64,000 nt of DNA from Enoplolaimus lenunculus (GCA_030248215.1 JASANG010001811.1:50001-114000); one strand, 5' to 3'; counted from the stretch's first letter, positions 47,108 through 60,300 are shown. Notes: generated from the letters alone by a model not told the origin. Made by a program: numbers and translations.

Positions 47108-47297
47108 GGCCCATGTATATAACAGGGTCGAATCGTTTTCCGGAGTGGCTATAATAGAGCCAGTCTATGCTTTAGACTAATATTTTTGCTTAGGCTTAGG
47201 CTTAGGAATAGGCTCAGCCATACGCTGAGGCTTAGTCGTAGGTTGAGGCTTAGGAATATGCTTATACTACTGTTCGGCCCTGTTCTATACATTGGCC
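47108..47297. mobile_element. MITE family A with perfect target duplication
   Basis: GGCCCATGTATATAACAGGG to CTGTTCTATACATTGGCC, flanked by AACCCTTC on both sides (47100-47107, 47298-47305). The core is GGCTTAGGCTTAGG. Confidence 0.9.
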
Positions 47298-47305
47298 AAC
47301 CCTTC

Positions 47306-48518
47306 TATGCTTCCGGTGTTCTTTATTTAGAAATCCTGCTTTAAAATAGCGTGTTAGACTAGCCATATACCTCCTACAAATTTCAATGCTAGCAAAGAGA
47401 ACAACCGAAAGAAACTAAGCTAAAACATACAATCACTACATACGCATATAAAGACAGGCTTGAATAGTGGATACAGCAATAACGTACTGTCACCCACGTA
47501 ATCGACATACGAAAAAAGAGGTATAATGAACGCTTATTAACATGTTAGTGATATAAAAATAAACCAATATCAAATTAAAAACAAGATTGATGGCGAAGTT
47601 ATATTATATTTCAGCGATTTACGGCACAACCAAGAAATTCGTCATCGGGTTTGAAACCAGTAATTTTTCTTACTGATTGTTTCCGACCTTAAAATTTAGT
47701 TTCAGTCACACATCCGGTGTAAAATTGCCTGTTTCGAAATTTCCAAATTATTTATTTTCTACACTTTTTGTGAAAATGTTTTGTTTTAAAAATAGGTTAT
47801 GTTGGCGCATCGCTCAAAGACCACATATCACAACAATTGCACAAAGCCAATTTTGACGCAATATCCCGTTCGCTGCTGGTTAATAAATTTGATAATACTT
47901 TACCGCAAAACAAACAATACTCATTGTTTTAAACTACTAGAACTGCGCCCAAAACTAACTTTCCGTTCATAGCGCTTCCACTACTTTTTTCGAATCAACA
48001 AATCGGATGGTAAAGTTTCAATATCCCTTGTCTGATTTTTATATTACCCGGCTGAACCAAATACTTCAGCGTGCAAAGTGACAAATTGTTGCACAATAAA
48101 TTTATACATCATAAAGCTCTTATGAAATTTCGTGAACAGCCAATGTAATAGTATAATCTTGCCAACCTGCAGTAATTTTTCGTATATTTCTCACTTAACA
48201 TTTGTAACTTCCCATCTAAACTATTTGTATACTAAACTCTGACTTTATAAAATATATCGTCACCATACAGACGTGGCTCTAGGTGTATAATGCACTGACT
48301 GCAACACCAACTCATCTTAGGTTCACAACACAAATATTTGACATTGCTCTCGATTCACGACCTATGTAAAGTTTGAAATAGTAATAACATATCGACTTCA
48401 AAACTTTATTCGACGTTACAGATTGGCTTCGATTCTGCCTAAACATGTATACACTTTCCCTTGATCAATCTAAAATAATACTCGCCATGACCATATTTAT
48501 GGTAACACAAAAATACAC
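47306..48518. other. No gene recognised; 3' flank of the ATXN7L3-like gene
   Basis: AT-rich, no coding frame with splice support. May hold the 3' untranslated region of the minus-strand gene ending at 48519. Confidence 0.5.
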
Positions 48519-51403
48519 CTAATAACCATCAAATGAGTCAACAAAAGTATAAATATCATCTATTGCCGGTCTAGAGGTACCAACACCATAGGCAGAAGAA
48601 GCTCGCGCGGTAGTATCTTGCTGAGCAAACACCCGTTGTGAATTTGACGGCTCCAACATCCCATCTGACCGAGCAGGTACGTTACGCACAACATGCACCG
48701 GAGACAATATCACTGATGCATCATTACGAATAGTTGAAAGCTCTTTAGCTGTGATATCTGGATTAATACACGTTTCGAGATTTCTCGACGAATCACAACT
48801 CATTTCACTAACATCAATATATCTGCTGGTGCTGCTGGCACATTCTTGAAAAACACCACTGCAACCAGGTCTGCTGATAAAAGTACCGCCAAATTCTCTG
48901 GCAGCTGGTGAAGTTATAACCCCTCTTACCATTGACATTTGGTCCTGGTGACCAGGTCGAGTCGTAGCAATAGGCGAACTAGGAGCAACAGCAGAACAAA
49001 TTTGACTACCTACATCCGGAAACAATTTTCTACTGCTTGAGCAATCAGGTTGACAATCCAGCATTCGTGAACCACCACGCGAACGAAAATTTTCGACAGC
49101 ATCGAAAGCATCACAACCCTCGCTTTCCATTTTCAACCGATGATTGCTACTCGCAGACAGATGGGCGGGTTCGGCATTCAAATTACCATTTCGACTGCTA
49201 CAATTGTTACTTTCAGCTGAAGCACCAGCAATGTTGACTTTCGCTATTCCACATCCTCTACTGCCTAGCGACGACACATTGGACACCAATTTGGAATGTA
49301 GCATTTTTTCAACTTGGCTAAATATGTTGGTTTGATTTTCGGTTACTAGCGACAAATTTTGCCCAGGTTCGCCGCTATTGTGAAACGTATATTCACCGTC
49401 GCGATAGCAATGATTTAGATCAATTTCAAATATATTTCTCGCCGACTGTAACGGTGTTGTACCAGTTTGATCAGATACACTGTTTTGACAACTGCTACTT
49501 GCGCTGCTAGATGTCGAAGCTCCATTATTTGATGATAATTTTTGCAATTTAGACGACGGGGGCGTACAGCTACCGGTAGACGAGCTCGTTTCTGGCGTAT
49601 CTGGTCTGCTTCTATTATGCGACGGCAAAAGCGCATGGTATCGCTGGTTACTATTTCCGGTTCGACCTTTATTGCGCTTACTGCAGACATTATTTGCTAC
49701 TGGTCGCTTGCCTTTGTTTGGAGTTGCCTGCAACATATAATACCCTAAATCATAAACAATTAAAATACGAACTCACATTTTCTTAGTCGCAGCTTTAAAA
49801 CTGCAGCCATTACAAGAAAAGCTACCCTATATAGACTGCCGCTTGCGACCCCCATGCAAAATACAAACTCACTTTTTTCTTGGGTGCCCTTCTTCCAGCT
49901 GCAGCCATTGCTCGACCAGCTACTAGACTGCCACTTCCAGACCCAGGCGCCCATTCATAATCATCGTCATCATCATCTTCAGCGTCTAAGCCTTCTGCTT
50001 CGGGTCCATTGCCAATGATACATCCAACACTGGATTGAGCGTTAGTCATTGCTGGTAACGTATGGTTGGACGTTGATGGTGAATTTGAATTCAGCGCCCA
50101 GTATTCTTTTGCCGCGACTTGATCGAGTTTATTTTGATATCTTTCAGCGGCCGCAGATGCTGCGATGCGCCGAGACGCCAGACGACTACTGGTACGACCC
50201 ATACCCATACATTTTTCAAGATGAGGTGCAAAGCTAAACGTAACGTAAGCCAAAACAACTATACATGAATTTAGCATTGAAATGGGAAAATTAGTTGTAC
50301 ATGGTTAAAACGACTTTTATTAAAAGGTATAGAGCTATAATTGCAAGGTATTCGCTTCGCTCAATCAGCTAACAAATTTCTGAAAGTACGCGCGTCATGC
50401 AGAACTGCTTACTGAAAGAACATTTGATTAAATATATACATAAACGTTAAACGATACAACAGCCCGACATTATGTCCTGCAAAAAAACCGACTCCATACT
50501 GCACGAACCTTATATATGTATATGTCGTAGGTCCATCTGCTATCCAGGCCAATTACTAATTGGCCTAGGACAATCTGCTGTTTTGCGTAATAGCAGTTTG
50601 GCCTAGGATAAACTGCGATTGAAGATACAGACCAATCAAATAGCAGAAAATTTTGAAGTCATTACCGGCAAGCTGCTAATGCTCGATTGCATTCAGGGCA
50701 CACACATTCCCATTGAATTTTGTTCAAAACACTCAACGGTTGACCAAATATATCGACATTAGGCAAATCCACCGGCTCCGGATCGTCACGTTTTGACGCC
50801 CCTGTTTCCAAAGCATAGATTGTCGCCATCTTAATGGAACGATGGACTTCAAACACGATATTCATAGTGTGTTCTAAAACAAGGAAGGCGGGCAGTATAA
50901 ACCAAGCAGCGAAACAAGAAACGTTGCTAATCTTCTTTTCTTTTAGATATTCTACGCAGAGATATATATAATCTATTTTAAGATAAAATGTGGATTTTAA
51001 TAAACGACAATATATACGTACGATAAAACCACTGCAGAATCAGATCACAACCGATGAAAAAAACATCGCAGTACCAATAAAATGAATCGAAAGGTTTGGT
51101 TGGAACATTTCACATCTGTTTCCACCAACCAAATTATAATTCACAGACAAATTGTAATACAAATCTCTATTCGCCAGCATCAATTTATTTGCATATAGTA
51201 GCTATACAACGTGATAAAAATAAATAGGTGAGACAGGTCCATGTTTTACACATGCTTAATAAAAAGCCCACATGCTACTGCGAAACTCGTAACGTTCAGC
51301 TGTTTAAGGCAGGAATCTAACGTACAAAATTTGCATAAACTAACGAACCTTCGACCATTTCATCGAAGAACTCTTCCAAGACATCATCTGTGACCACAGC
51401 CAT
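48519..51403 (-). CDS. ATXN7L3: ATXN7L3/SGF11-like subunit of the SAGA deubiquitinase module
   Basis: Nuclear adaptor that anchors and activates the USP22/Ubp8 deubiquitinase on SAGA, removing ubiquitin from histone H2B. Four exons: 51403-51349, 50873-50666, 50233-49873, 49727-48519; phases 1, 0, 0; 610 residues. Exon 1 is the short acidic N-terminal helix (MAVVTDDVLEEFFDEMVE), followed by FEVHRSIK and VDIFGQ, both family hallmarks. The SGF11 zinc finger is CVCPEC, then FAPHLEKCMGMGR (ligands C77, C80, H92, C96), split by intron 2. It is followed by SSRLASRRIA, the nucleosome-contacting basic stretch. An acidic run (DAEDDDDDDYEW) follows. The long last exon is low-complexity and Ser/Asn-rich. 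The SCA7 domain of vertebrate ATXN7L3 is not visible, as in fly Sgf11. Human ATXN7L3 is about 350 residues, so the tail is long. Confidence 0.9.
49766..49953. repeat. About 90-bp tandem duplication over the end of ATXN7L3-like exon 3
   Basis: The stretch at about 49861-49953 (end of exon 3 with its donor: AAACTCACTTTTTTCTT, CAGCTGCAGCCATT, AGACTGCCACTTCC) recurs diverged at about 49766-49858 (GAACTCACATTTTCTTAG, AACTGCAGCCATT, AGACTGCCGCTTGC). The second unit lies in intron 3 and keeps a GTGAGT donor. Confidence 0.7.
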
Positions 51404-53380
51404 CTATAAGTATATATCATGTGACGTTAAGTCACAACTGAAAACGGTGAACATCATACTATATATTGTAGTAACACACAGGTAGGTGCGTTTTCAGGGC
51501 CAACGGAAGCCGCTCAAACAACATCCAAGAACTTTAATCGATATTACACTTAAAGTAAAAGGGTAGAAAACAGATTTACCGGTTCAATTTACTGCCGACT
51601 GCGCATATTTAATAATCACGTTTTCAGCCCATCCGGTGAACGAGTTTTCGGTTTACGCTATACGAAATTTATACCTAATCACTAGCTAAGTAAATTGCCA
51701 AAATAGTACTTCCGTACAACCATATGTGCGTACGACCAGTCACCATTTGGTGATGTCTTGTAGCTTTCGAACCAAAAATATTATAGTACAAAATATTTAA
51801 AACTTTTTTGTTCGTCAGTTTGAAAACCTATCGGGACTATGAAAGGCGTTATACGATTTCAAAGTGTCGGCCTGAATTAGCAAATGACGTATTTTTGTTT
51901 TGCAGGGTTCAGTTTTGTTTCAGGTCCAGTATAGATCAGCTTAGAATGGAATATTGTTTTAGGCGAGCTGATATGAGCTGAAAATACATGGAAACAACTG
52001 AAAAGTTTAATGTCTGATCTCAGCTGTACATCGCTAAGATCCGGATGTGATTCAACATATTCAGATCCTACACACCTCATGTTTATATTTATTTCATCGA
52101 TTCAACGCTTATATTGATGTTGCAACTTGCAACATACAGAAATTCTTAAGATCTTAAGTAACGCTGTTTTGTTTTAAATTTTTGCGCAAGAAATATATCT
52201 TTTTGTAATATTGTGAATAATTCAGAGGCATCTGAACTTGCTTTTGAATGAGGGTCCAAATTTCCTTGCTTTTTAATGATTTTCCAATTTGATTGTGGTA
52301 TATAGGTTTCTGGTGGGTCTGTAAAAGAGTAAATTTAGACTCTAGATTACATTTTTTCGCATAGGTTTTAAATAGGTTTAGGTTTTAGGAATACGCATTT
52401 TAATCTACTGTTTACGCCCCTATAAGTAACATTGGACGTTATTCCTGTCACACAACAAGCCTGTTTGAGGTAGTATTTAGACAGACATGAATTATGCTTA
52501 ATGCAGAACGTTCTATTTTCTCGACAGTACAACACTAATACTCGCGTGCAAAAGCTGACCTTTGTGAAGTTAGACTTCGAATTTGCGATATATACCTTTC
52601 TAGTGTACGAATACATTATTGTATTTTGCTTTTTTCAATTTGCACCATACCGCGTTGCCCCCACGTTTGCGGAACCAGTTTCGTCCATAGAAATACTCTG
52701 CCGTTGTGCCAAGTTGTAGCTGTTACTAGTTGGCTAAACCCTGCTCACGTTTTACAAACTTAAAATATGTGTTTGATCATGCGAGAGTTGTTTTTGCGCT
52801 CCTTATCACTATTGGGGTTCGATGTTTTATCTGCTATGTCCGGCTTTAAATATACCTAAAATTTTGCCTGCGGCTCTACATACATACACTGATATATTTC
52901 TGACACGTTGCATACTCGTTAGCCCTTACCAATTTTGAAACTGTAGGCACAACTCGTAACAATTATAAACAAACAAACTCAAACCTTCACTACTTTCTAT
53001 GTTGAACCCAGATAAAAAAATTTACTTTTCAAAATTCTCCTTGATCGGTAAGAAAATCTGAACCGATTACAGGAAAATTTGAGCTGATTTAATCCGACAT
53101 TGTCATATTCATTATATATTTAAAAGAATATCTATATAAACACCAGTCAAAGATGTCACTATATTTTCCTAAAAGGCAATAAAACCCAAATCATCCGAAG
53201 CTCTTTTATCTCACCAAACGAGCTGTCTAGAATATACCTGCAACCAGAGTAGTTTCAAACTAGTGATTCAATTTTAACTTTGGCTATAATGACAACAACA
53301 GTACTATTAGGCAATATTTTTGATTTCGGTTAGAAGTTACAGAATTGAAATCTAAATATGATTAAAAATAAATTAATGAA
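51404..53380. other. No gene recognised
   Basis: Probable upstream region of the ATXN7L3-like gene, then AT-rich DNA with family A debris near 52310-52430 (CTGGTGGGTCTGTAAAAGAG, GGTTTAGGTTTTAGG). The frames here look random. Confidence 0.45.
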
Positions 53381-53409
53381 ACAATGTTTTTAGTTTTTTC
53401 TGTGATAAG

Positions 53410-53500
53410 CAATTACTGGCCGGCCGGCTGGTTGGCGGCTGGCCAATACCTTTGGCCGGCCGGCTTGAAACCGACCGGCCGGTTCCTGGCTGGTGCACAG
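53410..53500. repeat. GGCCGG-rich inverted repeat
   Basis: CTGGCCGGCCGGCTGG, CTTTGGCCGGCCGGCTTG and GACCGGCCGGTTCCTGGC: a short GC-rich self-complementary block in AT-rich DNA, similar in style to the ends of families B and C. Confidence 0.6.
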
Positions 53501-54669
53501 CTATATTATTCTGCATTCGTCGCAAGCGGCTGGCGCTCAAGATTGCGTCTTTTCGACATGCCTGCAAATATATGATATGTTTCAAGTTGTCCGCATTCCT
53601 AAAAGCGTTAACGTAAGAACGAAACTGCCCTGTAAATTAACCTACAATACTATTAATGTGATAATCTATAGTCGCTGTAATTTTGGAAAATCGTATGATA
53701 TTAGCATAAATGTTTCATAATATCACGTGACACACATAGAACATCTGAGAGCATCGTTCGTAAGCCAATGTCATATGTCAATCGGTTTTGGCTATCCGCC
53801 AACTATGAATGGGACGAACAGTGACCCACACATTGTTTCGGTATTAAATCCCTCTGTAACAGTCTCAAAACGTTTCTTTACTCATAAACTGCGTGGACTA
53901 AACCCCTCGGCCAAGCATTTGTATATCTGTAGAAGCTTTGCACAATTTTTATTCTTCAGTTTTGAGCTGATATATTTGGGGTTTTGAATAATGTATTCCT
54001 TTGAACAGTATATACCGCAGCAAAATGTTTCGAAAACTCAATAACAAATTCAGGAGTAAAGCGAACGCGAAGCTAGGCGTAATTTTTGTATCTAAAGTCC
54101 TTAGATTGTGACGCACGAACTGATCCAATTGGGGACATGCCGCGGACGCCCATTCTCCCCTCTCGGAGCTATTCTGTTAATAAACAGTTCCGGAAAATTC
54201 TGTCCCAACACCCTTTTTTACATTTATTTGGCAGAACTGACTTTCGTCGAAGCATATTTATTGATTGCCATATCCGTTAATTTTGTTTCGGACTTAATAA
54301 AGTTTATATGAATTGTCTGAGTGTTTGTTAAATATCTGTGCAGCTGGGGCCATTCTTCTGCTGCGGTCTCTTTAACGGGACTTTTCTGTTATCCGTTCCC
54401 CTGTTATTCCGCTCACTACAGGATAAGCATACATGGTAAGGGAGCAACTTGCTTTGAAAGTTGATTCATGGATAAAAAAGCTAACTATTTGTTGAAAGTA
54501 AGATATTCTAAATTCTGCAAACTGTTCGTTAGTTGGCCTTAAACCGTCAACGTAAATATTACTAATTTACTGAATTCAACGTTAGCATTTACCTTTGCTC
54601 AATATAGAGTTCAAAACGCGGAAAAGATCATTTAAGCATTGCTAATTTCTTTGCTAATTTATTAAATTA
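53501..54669. other. No gene recognised
   Basis: Plus-strand frames at 53727-53987 and 54086-54311 are open by chance as far as I can tell; no domain or splice pattern supports them. Confidence 0.4.
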
Positions 54670-54898
54670 TGGCCCCGTATTCTAAAATGTGTGTAGCGCC
54701 TCTCACAAATTGATGATAAGTCCTGTAATTTTTGAATCAGCAAATGCTGATGCTGAGGCTCAAAATTCAACACGTTTTGGCGTATGTTTTGCTTTACTGC
54801 TGTACCAATTTTCAGTTCAACACTTACAATAGTAGTGATTTGAAAACCTGTTACTAACTGATGATTGTGGATATACACATTTGAGTATATGGGCCATG
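54670..54898. mobile_element. MITE family F
   Basis: GGCCCCGTATTCTAAAATGT and GTGTAGCGCC at the left face ACACATTTGAGTATATGGGCC at the right. The 230-bp interior holds TTGATGATAAGTCCTGTAA. Confidence 0.65.
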
Positions 54899-55105
54899 GT
54901 TTTAACATTTTATTTCATGCCAATTTCAAGGAGGAACTCAGTATAATGGTTCACTATGTTAGCGAAATGCTATCAAGACAAACGCTTTTCCAAAGCGTTA
55001 TTTTAGCATCAATATGCATTTTTCATTCAACACACAAACTATTTTCTATGTTTGACACGATTCCTTTTGCATATTTGACTGAATTTCCGATGCGTTCAAA
55101 CTTTT

Positions 55106-55481
55106 GACCCATGTAAAGATCAGGAGCGGAACACTTTTCAGCGGGACTGCGATAAAGCTTAACTTTTAGAGTAATTTTTTGATTACATTACGCTATAGGC
55201 TTAGGTTTAGGCTTATAGGTATAAGCTCATTTTTACAGATTAGGCTTAGGCTTACGAAAATGTATATACTACTGTTACGGCGGCCCATGTATAGAACATG
55301 GCCGGAACAGTAGTATAAGCATATTCCTAAGCCTAAGCCTAAGCCTAAAGCCTAAGCCTAAGGGTATGGATGAGCCTATACCTAAGCCTAAGCCTAAGCA
55401 AAAAAAATTAGTCTAAAGCTTAAACTGACTCTATTCCTGTTCTATACATGGGCCGTTACGGCCGTCTTCAATAGATTGGCC
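55106..55481. mobile_element. MITE family A, outer copy interrupted by a younger MITE
   Basis: GACCCATGTAAAGATCAGGA to GTCTTCAATAGATTGGCC, flanked by AAACTTTT (55098-55105) and AAACTTCT (55482-55489). Its right end is split by the nested copy at 55282-55454. Confidence 0.85.
55282..55454. mobile_element. MITE family A, inner copy with perfect target duplication
   Basis: GGCCCATGTATAGAACATGG to CTGTTCTATACATGGGCC, flanked by GTTACGGC on both sides (55274-55281, 55455-55462). The core has seven or more clean CCTAAG units, the best preserved in the window, so this is probably the youngest copy. Confidence 0.92.
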
Positions 55482-55489
55482 AAACTTCT

Positions 55490-56046
55490 TAAATCCAATT
55501 ATTACGGATACCTGGAACCGACTTGGTTTCAAAAGTTCTGGTTGTATAAATAAAATCATGCTTAAAATGCAGCTAAATGACAGACAAAATGCACAAATTC
55601 ATTTTGAACGTATATAATGAAATTTTAATTTGAAGTATCCAGTATTCTAATATAACGACCAAGTCATCAGTACTACCCAAGCATTGGCTTCAGATTGGCA
55701 AGTGAGATCCACAGGGGGCGAAATTTATTACATATTACGCTGTATAAAATACATATCGATATAAAGGAATGAACCTTGCAGACTCAGCTGAACTATTTTA
55801 CGCATACCTGCCGGATCCACTGGACCAAGTCTTTCCTTATGTTCGCAAACAAAAATATATAATGCAGACAAGGGCCTTAGCAGCCACCATCTATACCCCC
55901 CATTTGGGGGGCCTCCACCCTTACAGGGGCCCACACCGTAACCGGTTGAAACAAAAACCGCTTAAGTTTTAAAATGTGTCTGGCTTCTCGCTCGCTTTGC
56001 TCGCAAGTTTAGGGGTCCCCACCCTGGAACTTGGGCGGAGCCCACC
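55490..56046. other. No gene recognised
   Basis: Contains a G/C-rich stretch near 55895-55945 (CCCCCATTTGGGGGGCCTCC), a short hairpin of unknown origin. Confidence 0.45.
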
Positions 56047-56378
56047 CCTGCCTGCTCCGGCACTAAATGCACATTTGAGAATGTTAAAATTCTAGTCGAA
56101 AGATTCAATGAGTTGGAAGTGATTAATATTTTTGTGATTAAGTTGGGACTTGGGAACCATATTCTCAGTTGTGTGTAGCACCTATTACTAGTTAGCAGTA
56201 TGTTTTCGGTCACTACATGAACGGTGACAGCCGTGCGTTTGATATTTCGATCTGTAGCACGGTATATTTAATTCAATAAACGTGTATAACTTCGAAGGTC
56301 ACCATTTCTTAGTTCAGAAACGTACAGAAGTTGCCACCAACTGGCAATATGTGCTACACACATTTGAGAATACGGGCA
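56047..56378. mobile_element. MITE family F, diverged
   Basis: Related ends: GCACATTTGAGAATGTTAAA at the left, CCATATTCTCAGTTGTGTGTAG in the middle and GTGCTACACACATTTGAGAA at the right. Possibly two overlapping copies. Confidence 0.5.
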
Positions 56379-57109
56379 TATACATTACACATCGAATAAT
56401 TCAGATTTTTATTACAAATGACAAGTATATAAAATAAGTAAAGTAGCTAACGTATTTGATTCAATTCTTGGTTAACAATACCCCGACTGTTGGCGTCGTC
56501 ACAACCCGTATATTCGTTGTTCTAAATCTTGAATCGTTGCCGGCAAGAATATTATCTCACTAGATCCTGGGTAATAATATTCAGAAGTTGGTCAAAGCTT
56601 TAAGACTACATACTTCTTTACATTCCATATTTTTCTTGGATTTCTCCAAATAATGCGCTACGGAATAGAAAAGAAGCATGGCGTCCGTTTCGCCAGCAGA
56701 ACCACTCGTCATAGTAAATTACCAGACGATTGTACTTTTTGTTTGCAATTAGCCAGTTATATATCTATATTATTAAAGCTGGAATACCCAACATTGCAGT
56801 GAACTGAAAATAAATTTCGCTGAAAAAATGTTAATACAAGTTCTGTTATCGCTTTATATACAGTGATAAATTATTGCTTCATACAGCGCTATTAGTGAGT
56901 TACAGTGCGAATGTTAAGTATGATCTAAATTTAATTGAGGCATAATTAAAATTACAATTATTGTTTGGTTTTATAACTAATTTTTGCCAGCCTGCAATAC
57001 ACTGTTGCTCAAACAACGGTCAGATTCTGGTATGAAATTGTAAAATACGAGATGATTTCAGTACTTCGGCCTCTAAACTAGGGTTAAATAAAGACACATT
57101 ATAAAACAC

Positions 57110-57322
57110 TACACTGTAAAAAATACTGAGTCAAATTGACTCTCTACGAAATAGGCTCTACGGGACTACACAAACTGAGTCAAATTCGACGCCCCCAGAG
57201 TCAAACGTGCGACTTAGTGAGTTGAATTCGACTCTGGCGGAGTCGAATTTAACTCAGTTTGTGTAGTCCCGTAGAGCCTATTTCGGAGAGAGTCAATTTG
57301 ACTCACCATTTTTTGCAGTGTA
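57110..57322. mobile_element. Palindromic MITE family D, full copy
   Basis: The two halves are inverted almost end to end: TACACTGTAAAAAATACTGA / GAGTCAAATTGACTCTC / AATAGGCTCTACGGGACTAC and the same words reversed. Centre near 57216. As a single strand it would fold into a hairpin of about 100 bp. Partial copies at 21169-21310 and 21705-21838. Confidence 0.85.
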
Positions 57323-57344
57323 GCGGATCGAATATCGTTCCAAG

Positions 57345-57366
57345 CCCAAGCCCCCCCCCCCCCCGA
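57345..57366. repeat. Poly-C tract
   Basis: About 14 consecutive C, preceded by a short CCAAG duplication. Confidence 0.85.
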
Positions 57367-60300
57367 ACAGGATCGAAAACCAAAATTTTATGCTAAGATT
57401 TGCTCAGTAATTGAGTTTAGCTTCTCGCTCAGTTCGCTCACGAGCTATTTTTTGTATTATTTATTGCGACGCCCCAACCATCAGAAAATATATAAATCGG
57501 CAACTGCTGTAGAATAACTGTTGCACTTCTGCAAACTATTGAAAGTAATCGTTGCATTTAATGCTGCGGTTTGGCATTTCATTCGACGATATGATTCCGG
57601 TGGGAATCTATAGTCACAAGTTCATTGGCACACTGGACCCTGAAATAAACGGTTTCAGTTGAAGTAATTTGTTTGTACTTAATTCTTTAATGTAAATCTA
57701 AATTATTAAAAATACCTGAAATTACCCACATTTTGACTAGTAAGTACAGAGTTGAAATTAATTTTTGCGTTTAAGTATACAAGGTCTCGTTTGTAATTAA
57801 TCGGTTCATGGGCTGCATGGTGAAACCGGATATTCGTTTTTGATAAAAGCAGCGTCCATTTCCGTTATAGAAATACAGGATTTTTTATGCTCATAATTAG
57901 TTGTAAATCTTCTATAAACCGCATAAATATGCTGAAATTATTCAATCCAGATTAAAATTGAACAAATTAATTGAAACTCTTAGATTTTGGACGCATCCGC
58001 TGCGTTTTCGTTAAAAATTTAGAAAATCCGGTGTACATTTGCATTGCTTCAATTGTAGTCTCAGGAAAATAAAGTTTGCTTGAATCTTTTATGCTTCAAC
58101 ATCCGTTCTCTCGTTAGTGTTTATTTTGATTCCTATCCGATCAGTTTTTGTTATTTTTACTATCCGTTTACCCTGATACACTAAATGAGGCTAAGTGTTT
58201 TGTATGTGATAAGTTACTGAATTATTTGTCGTTCGGTAACAAATGGTAAAAAGACTGTTTTATACACTTTGAAGTTTGATATTATGACAACTATAAGGGT
58301 TGTATATTTGATCAATGCTAATTTTTTGCTTGACGAATGAAACATGAATTCAAATTTTGCCACATAATTTTACCAGTATCTAAGCGCACCTGAGGTTCAA
58401 AACGATATCTAGTTGTTAATACATCTGCATCGCGTTCAGTTCTGAAACTGCATGCAATAAAAGTGTCGTGAAACTTAAAGATTCTTGCGTTCTTCAAAAA
58501 TTTCAAAACTAAAATGTCTAGAATTTCAGACATTAATAATCTTAAACAGCCGAACAATTTATGACGGAAATGGCTTTTTATTTAAAGCACAAAAATTTCA
58601 GGTTCGACGGTCAATTTAGACATATTATCTAACAGCTTTAAAATATTAATGTTTGCTAAATTTTAGCTGTGGTTTATGTAGAAGAATCTCAAAACTCAAC
58701 AATGGCAAAGACTTGTGCTTTTAAAACTGAACTTGGAGTATAAATCAAAGAGAATAAAAATATGGCAATGGATTCAAAAGCAATGTTACCATCAAATATT
58801 AGATGTTAGCATTGGAACGCAGTTACAATCATAAAGTGCATAGATTGCACTATTTTTAAATCTATTTTAATTACTGTGAAAATTGCAAATACCAAAAATT
58901 TATAATAACCGCACTCCTGTTACACTATTTCGGCTATTCGCAGCAACGTATGATTCCCACATCAAAAACAATTCGAGTATCGGAATTCACAGCTGTTAAA
59001 TATGTAAAATGAATATAGCACCGTACAATAGGTATTCACTTTACCTGCTGTATTTTAGATTTTGATAATCTACGGAAGCGAAATCTACCTTTGATGGTTT
59101 ATTTTAAAGAGTGAAGGTTTTAAATCAGAAAATAGCTGAATAGACATGTGAAAAGAATTAAATTAACTTAAAATCAAAAGTTGCATTTTCATATAATAAC
59201 ACAACAGGTTCCGGGGCTGGCAGTGCCATCTGGCATCAGGACATTTGCGTTTCAGGCTTAGACGATAGATTTTTCAGCTTCACGAGCCGAGGTCACATAG
59301 GTATATATCTCTACAATTGTTTGCACTTCAAATATTAGGATCAATAAAGGTCAGCGTACAAATCGGTGTATTATTTAAACTAAAACAATGAAAATTAGTG
59401 ATAAAATATTAGTTTTTTTCGGTTTGTTGCAACACTGATACAATACTTTTGAAAATTAAAAAAACCTTTTGAAAAAATGTCCGGCTGGAAAAATGTTTTC
59501 TCACCAAAGTCACCAGAGACTTTAAAAGCAGTTGATTATAAAACTAATGCGTTATATATTCACCTTTAAAGAATTATTGCTTATCGGTGCAATTATAGTT
59601 CGACATTAGTAATACTCAAATATATATAAATTGCAGTTCACGAAATTATTGGTTAAATTGTTAGTTGCATTAAAAAAGATTTTGCCAAAAAGTTTTAGTC
59701 GTAATGTTGAATACTTATAAGCAACAAAAATTAACTGCAAGCAACAACCATCGGCTGATCCTAGATTTCCAAATGTATAATTGAACAATTCAAAGTACAG
59801 TTTGCAAAAAATATTCAAATCATCTTTAAAATTAATAACATTGACTTTTTAAGAGAAAATACGAGAAGCTTTGAAAATTAATATTTTTACCGTTTTAAAC
59901 ACTTAAAAGTACGGCATCATAACTAGCATTGAAATCGTATAATGACGCTAAAATGTTAATTTAAGGTTTGCAGTGTGAACAAATACACTTAGCGTAGCGG
60001 CTCGGTCGATGATCACTATAACGAATTCGGAAGTTCGGTTTAAAAATACATCGTATGAAATAAGTTTAGCAAAATTTTTCAAGTATTAACCACAAGCCTA
60101 TTAAATAACAACCATTGCATAAAACACTACATTAAAGATTTAAGCTGGCTTGAAAAATTTTGTTACTCAGCTTTATTGTTTTACTGACATATTTAACATT
60201 GCAATTAACTTAAAACAAATATATACTCACAACCAAAACAGAGCTGGTGGTACTGTAAACAGTAGGACCTATTCAAGAGCTTAATTGTTTCTAGTAAATA

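Noticed and set aside
49037-49335. Plus-strand frames opposite the ATXN7L3-like last exon
   Set aside because: Shadow frames of a long real exon; no codon or domain support.
53384-53575. Small protein over the GGCCGG block
   Set aside because: The frame is created by the short GC-rich repeat, and the opposite strand is equally open.
55310-55400. Interstitial telomere (TTAGGC array)
   Set aside because: The hexamers always sit in the middle of MITEs with inverted ends and 8-bp duplications, in both orientations, and are too short and dispersed for a telomere.
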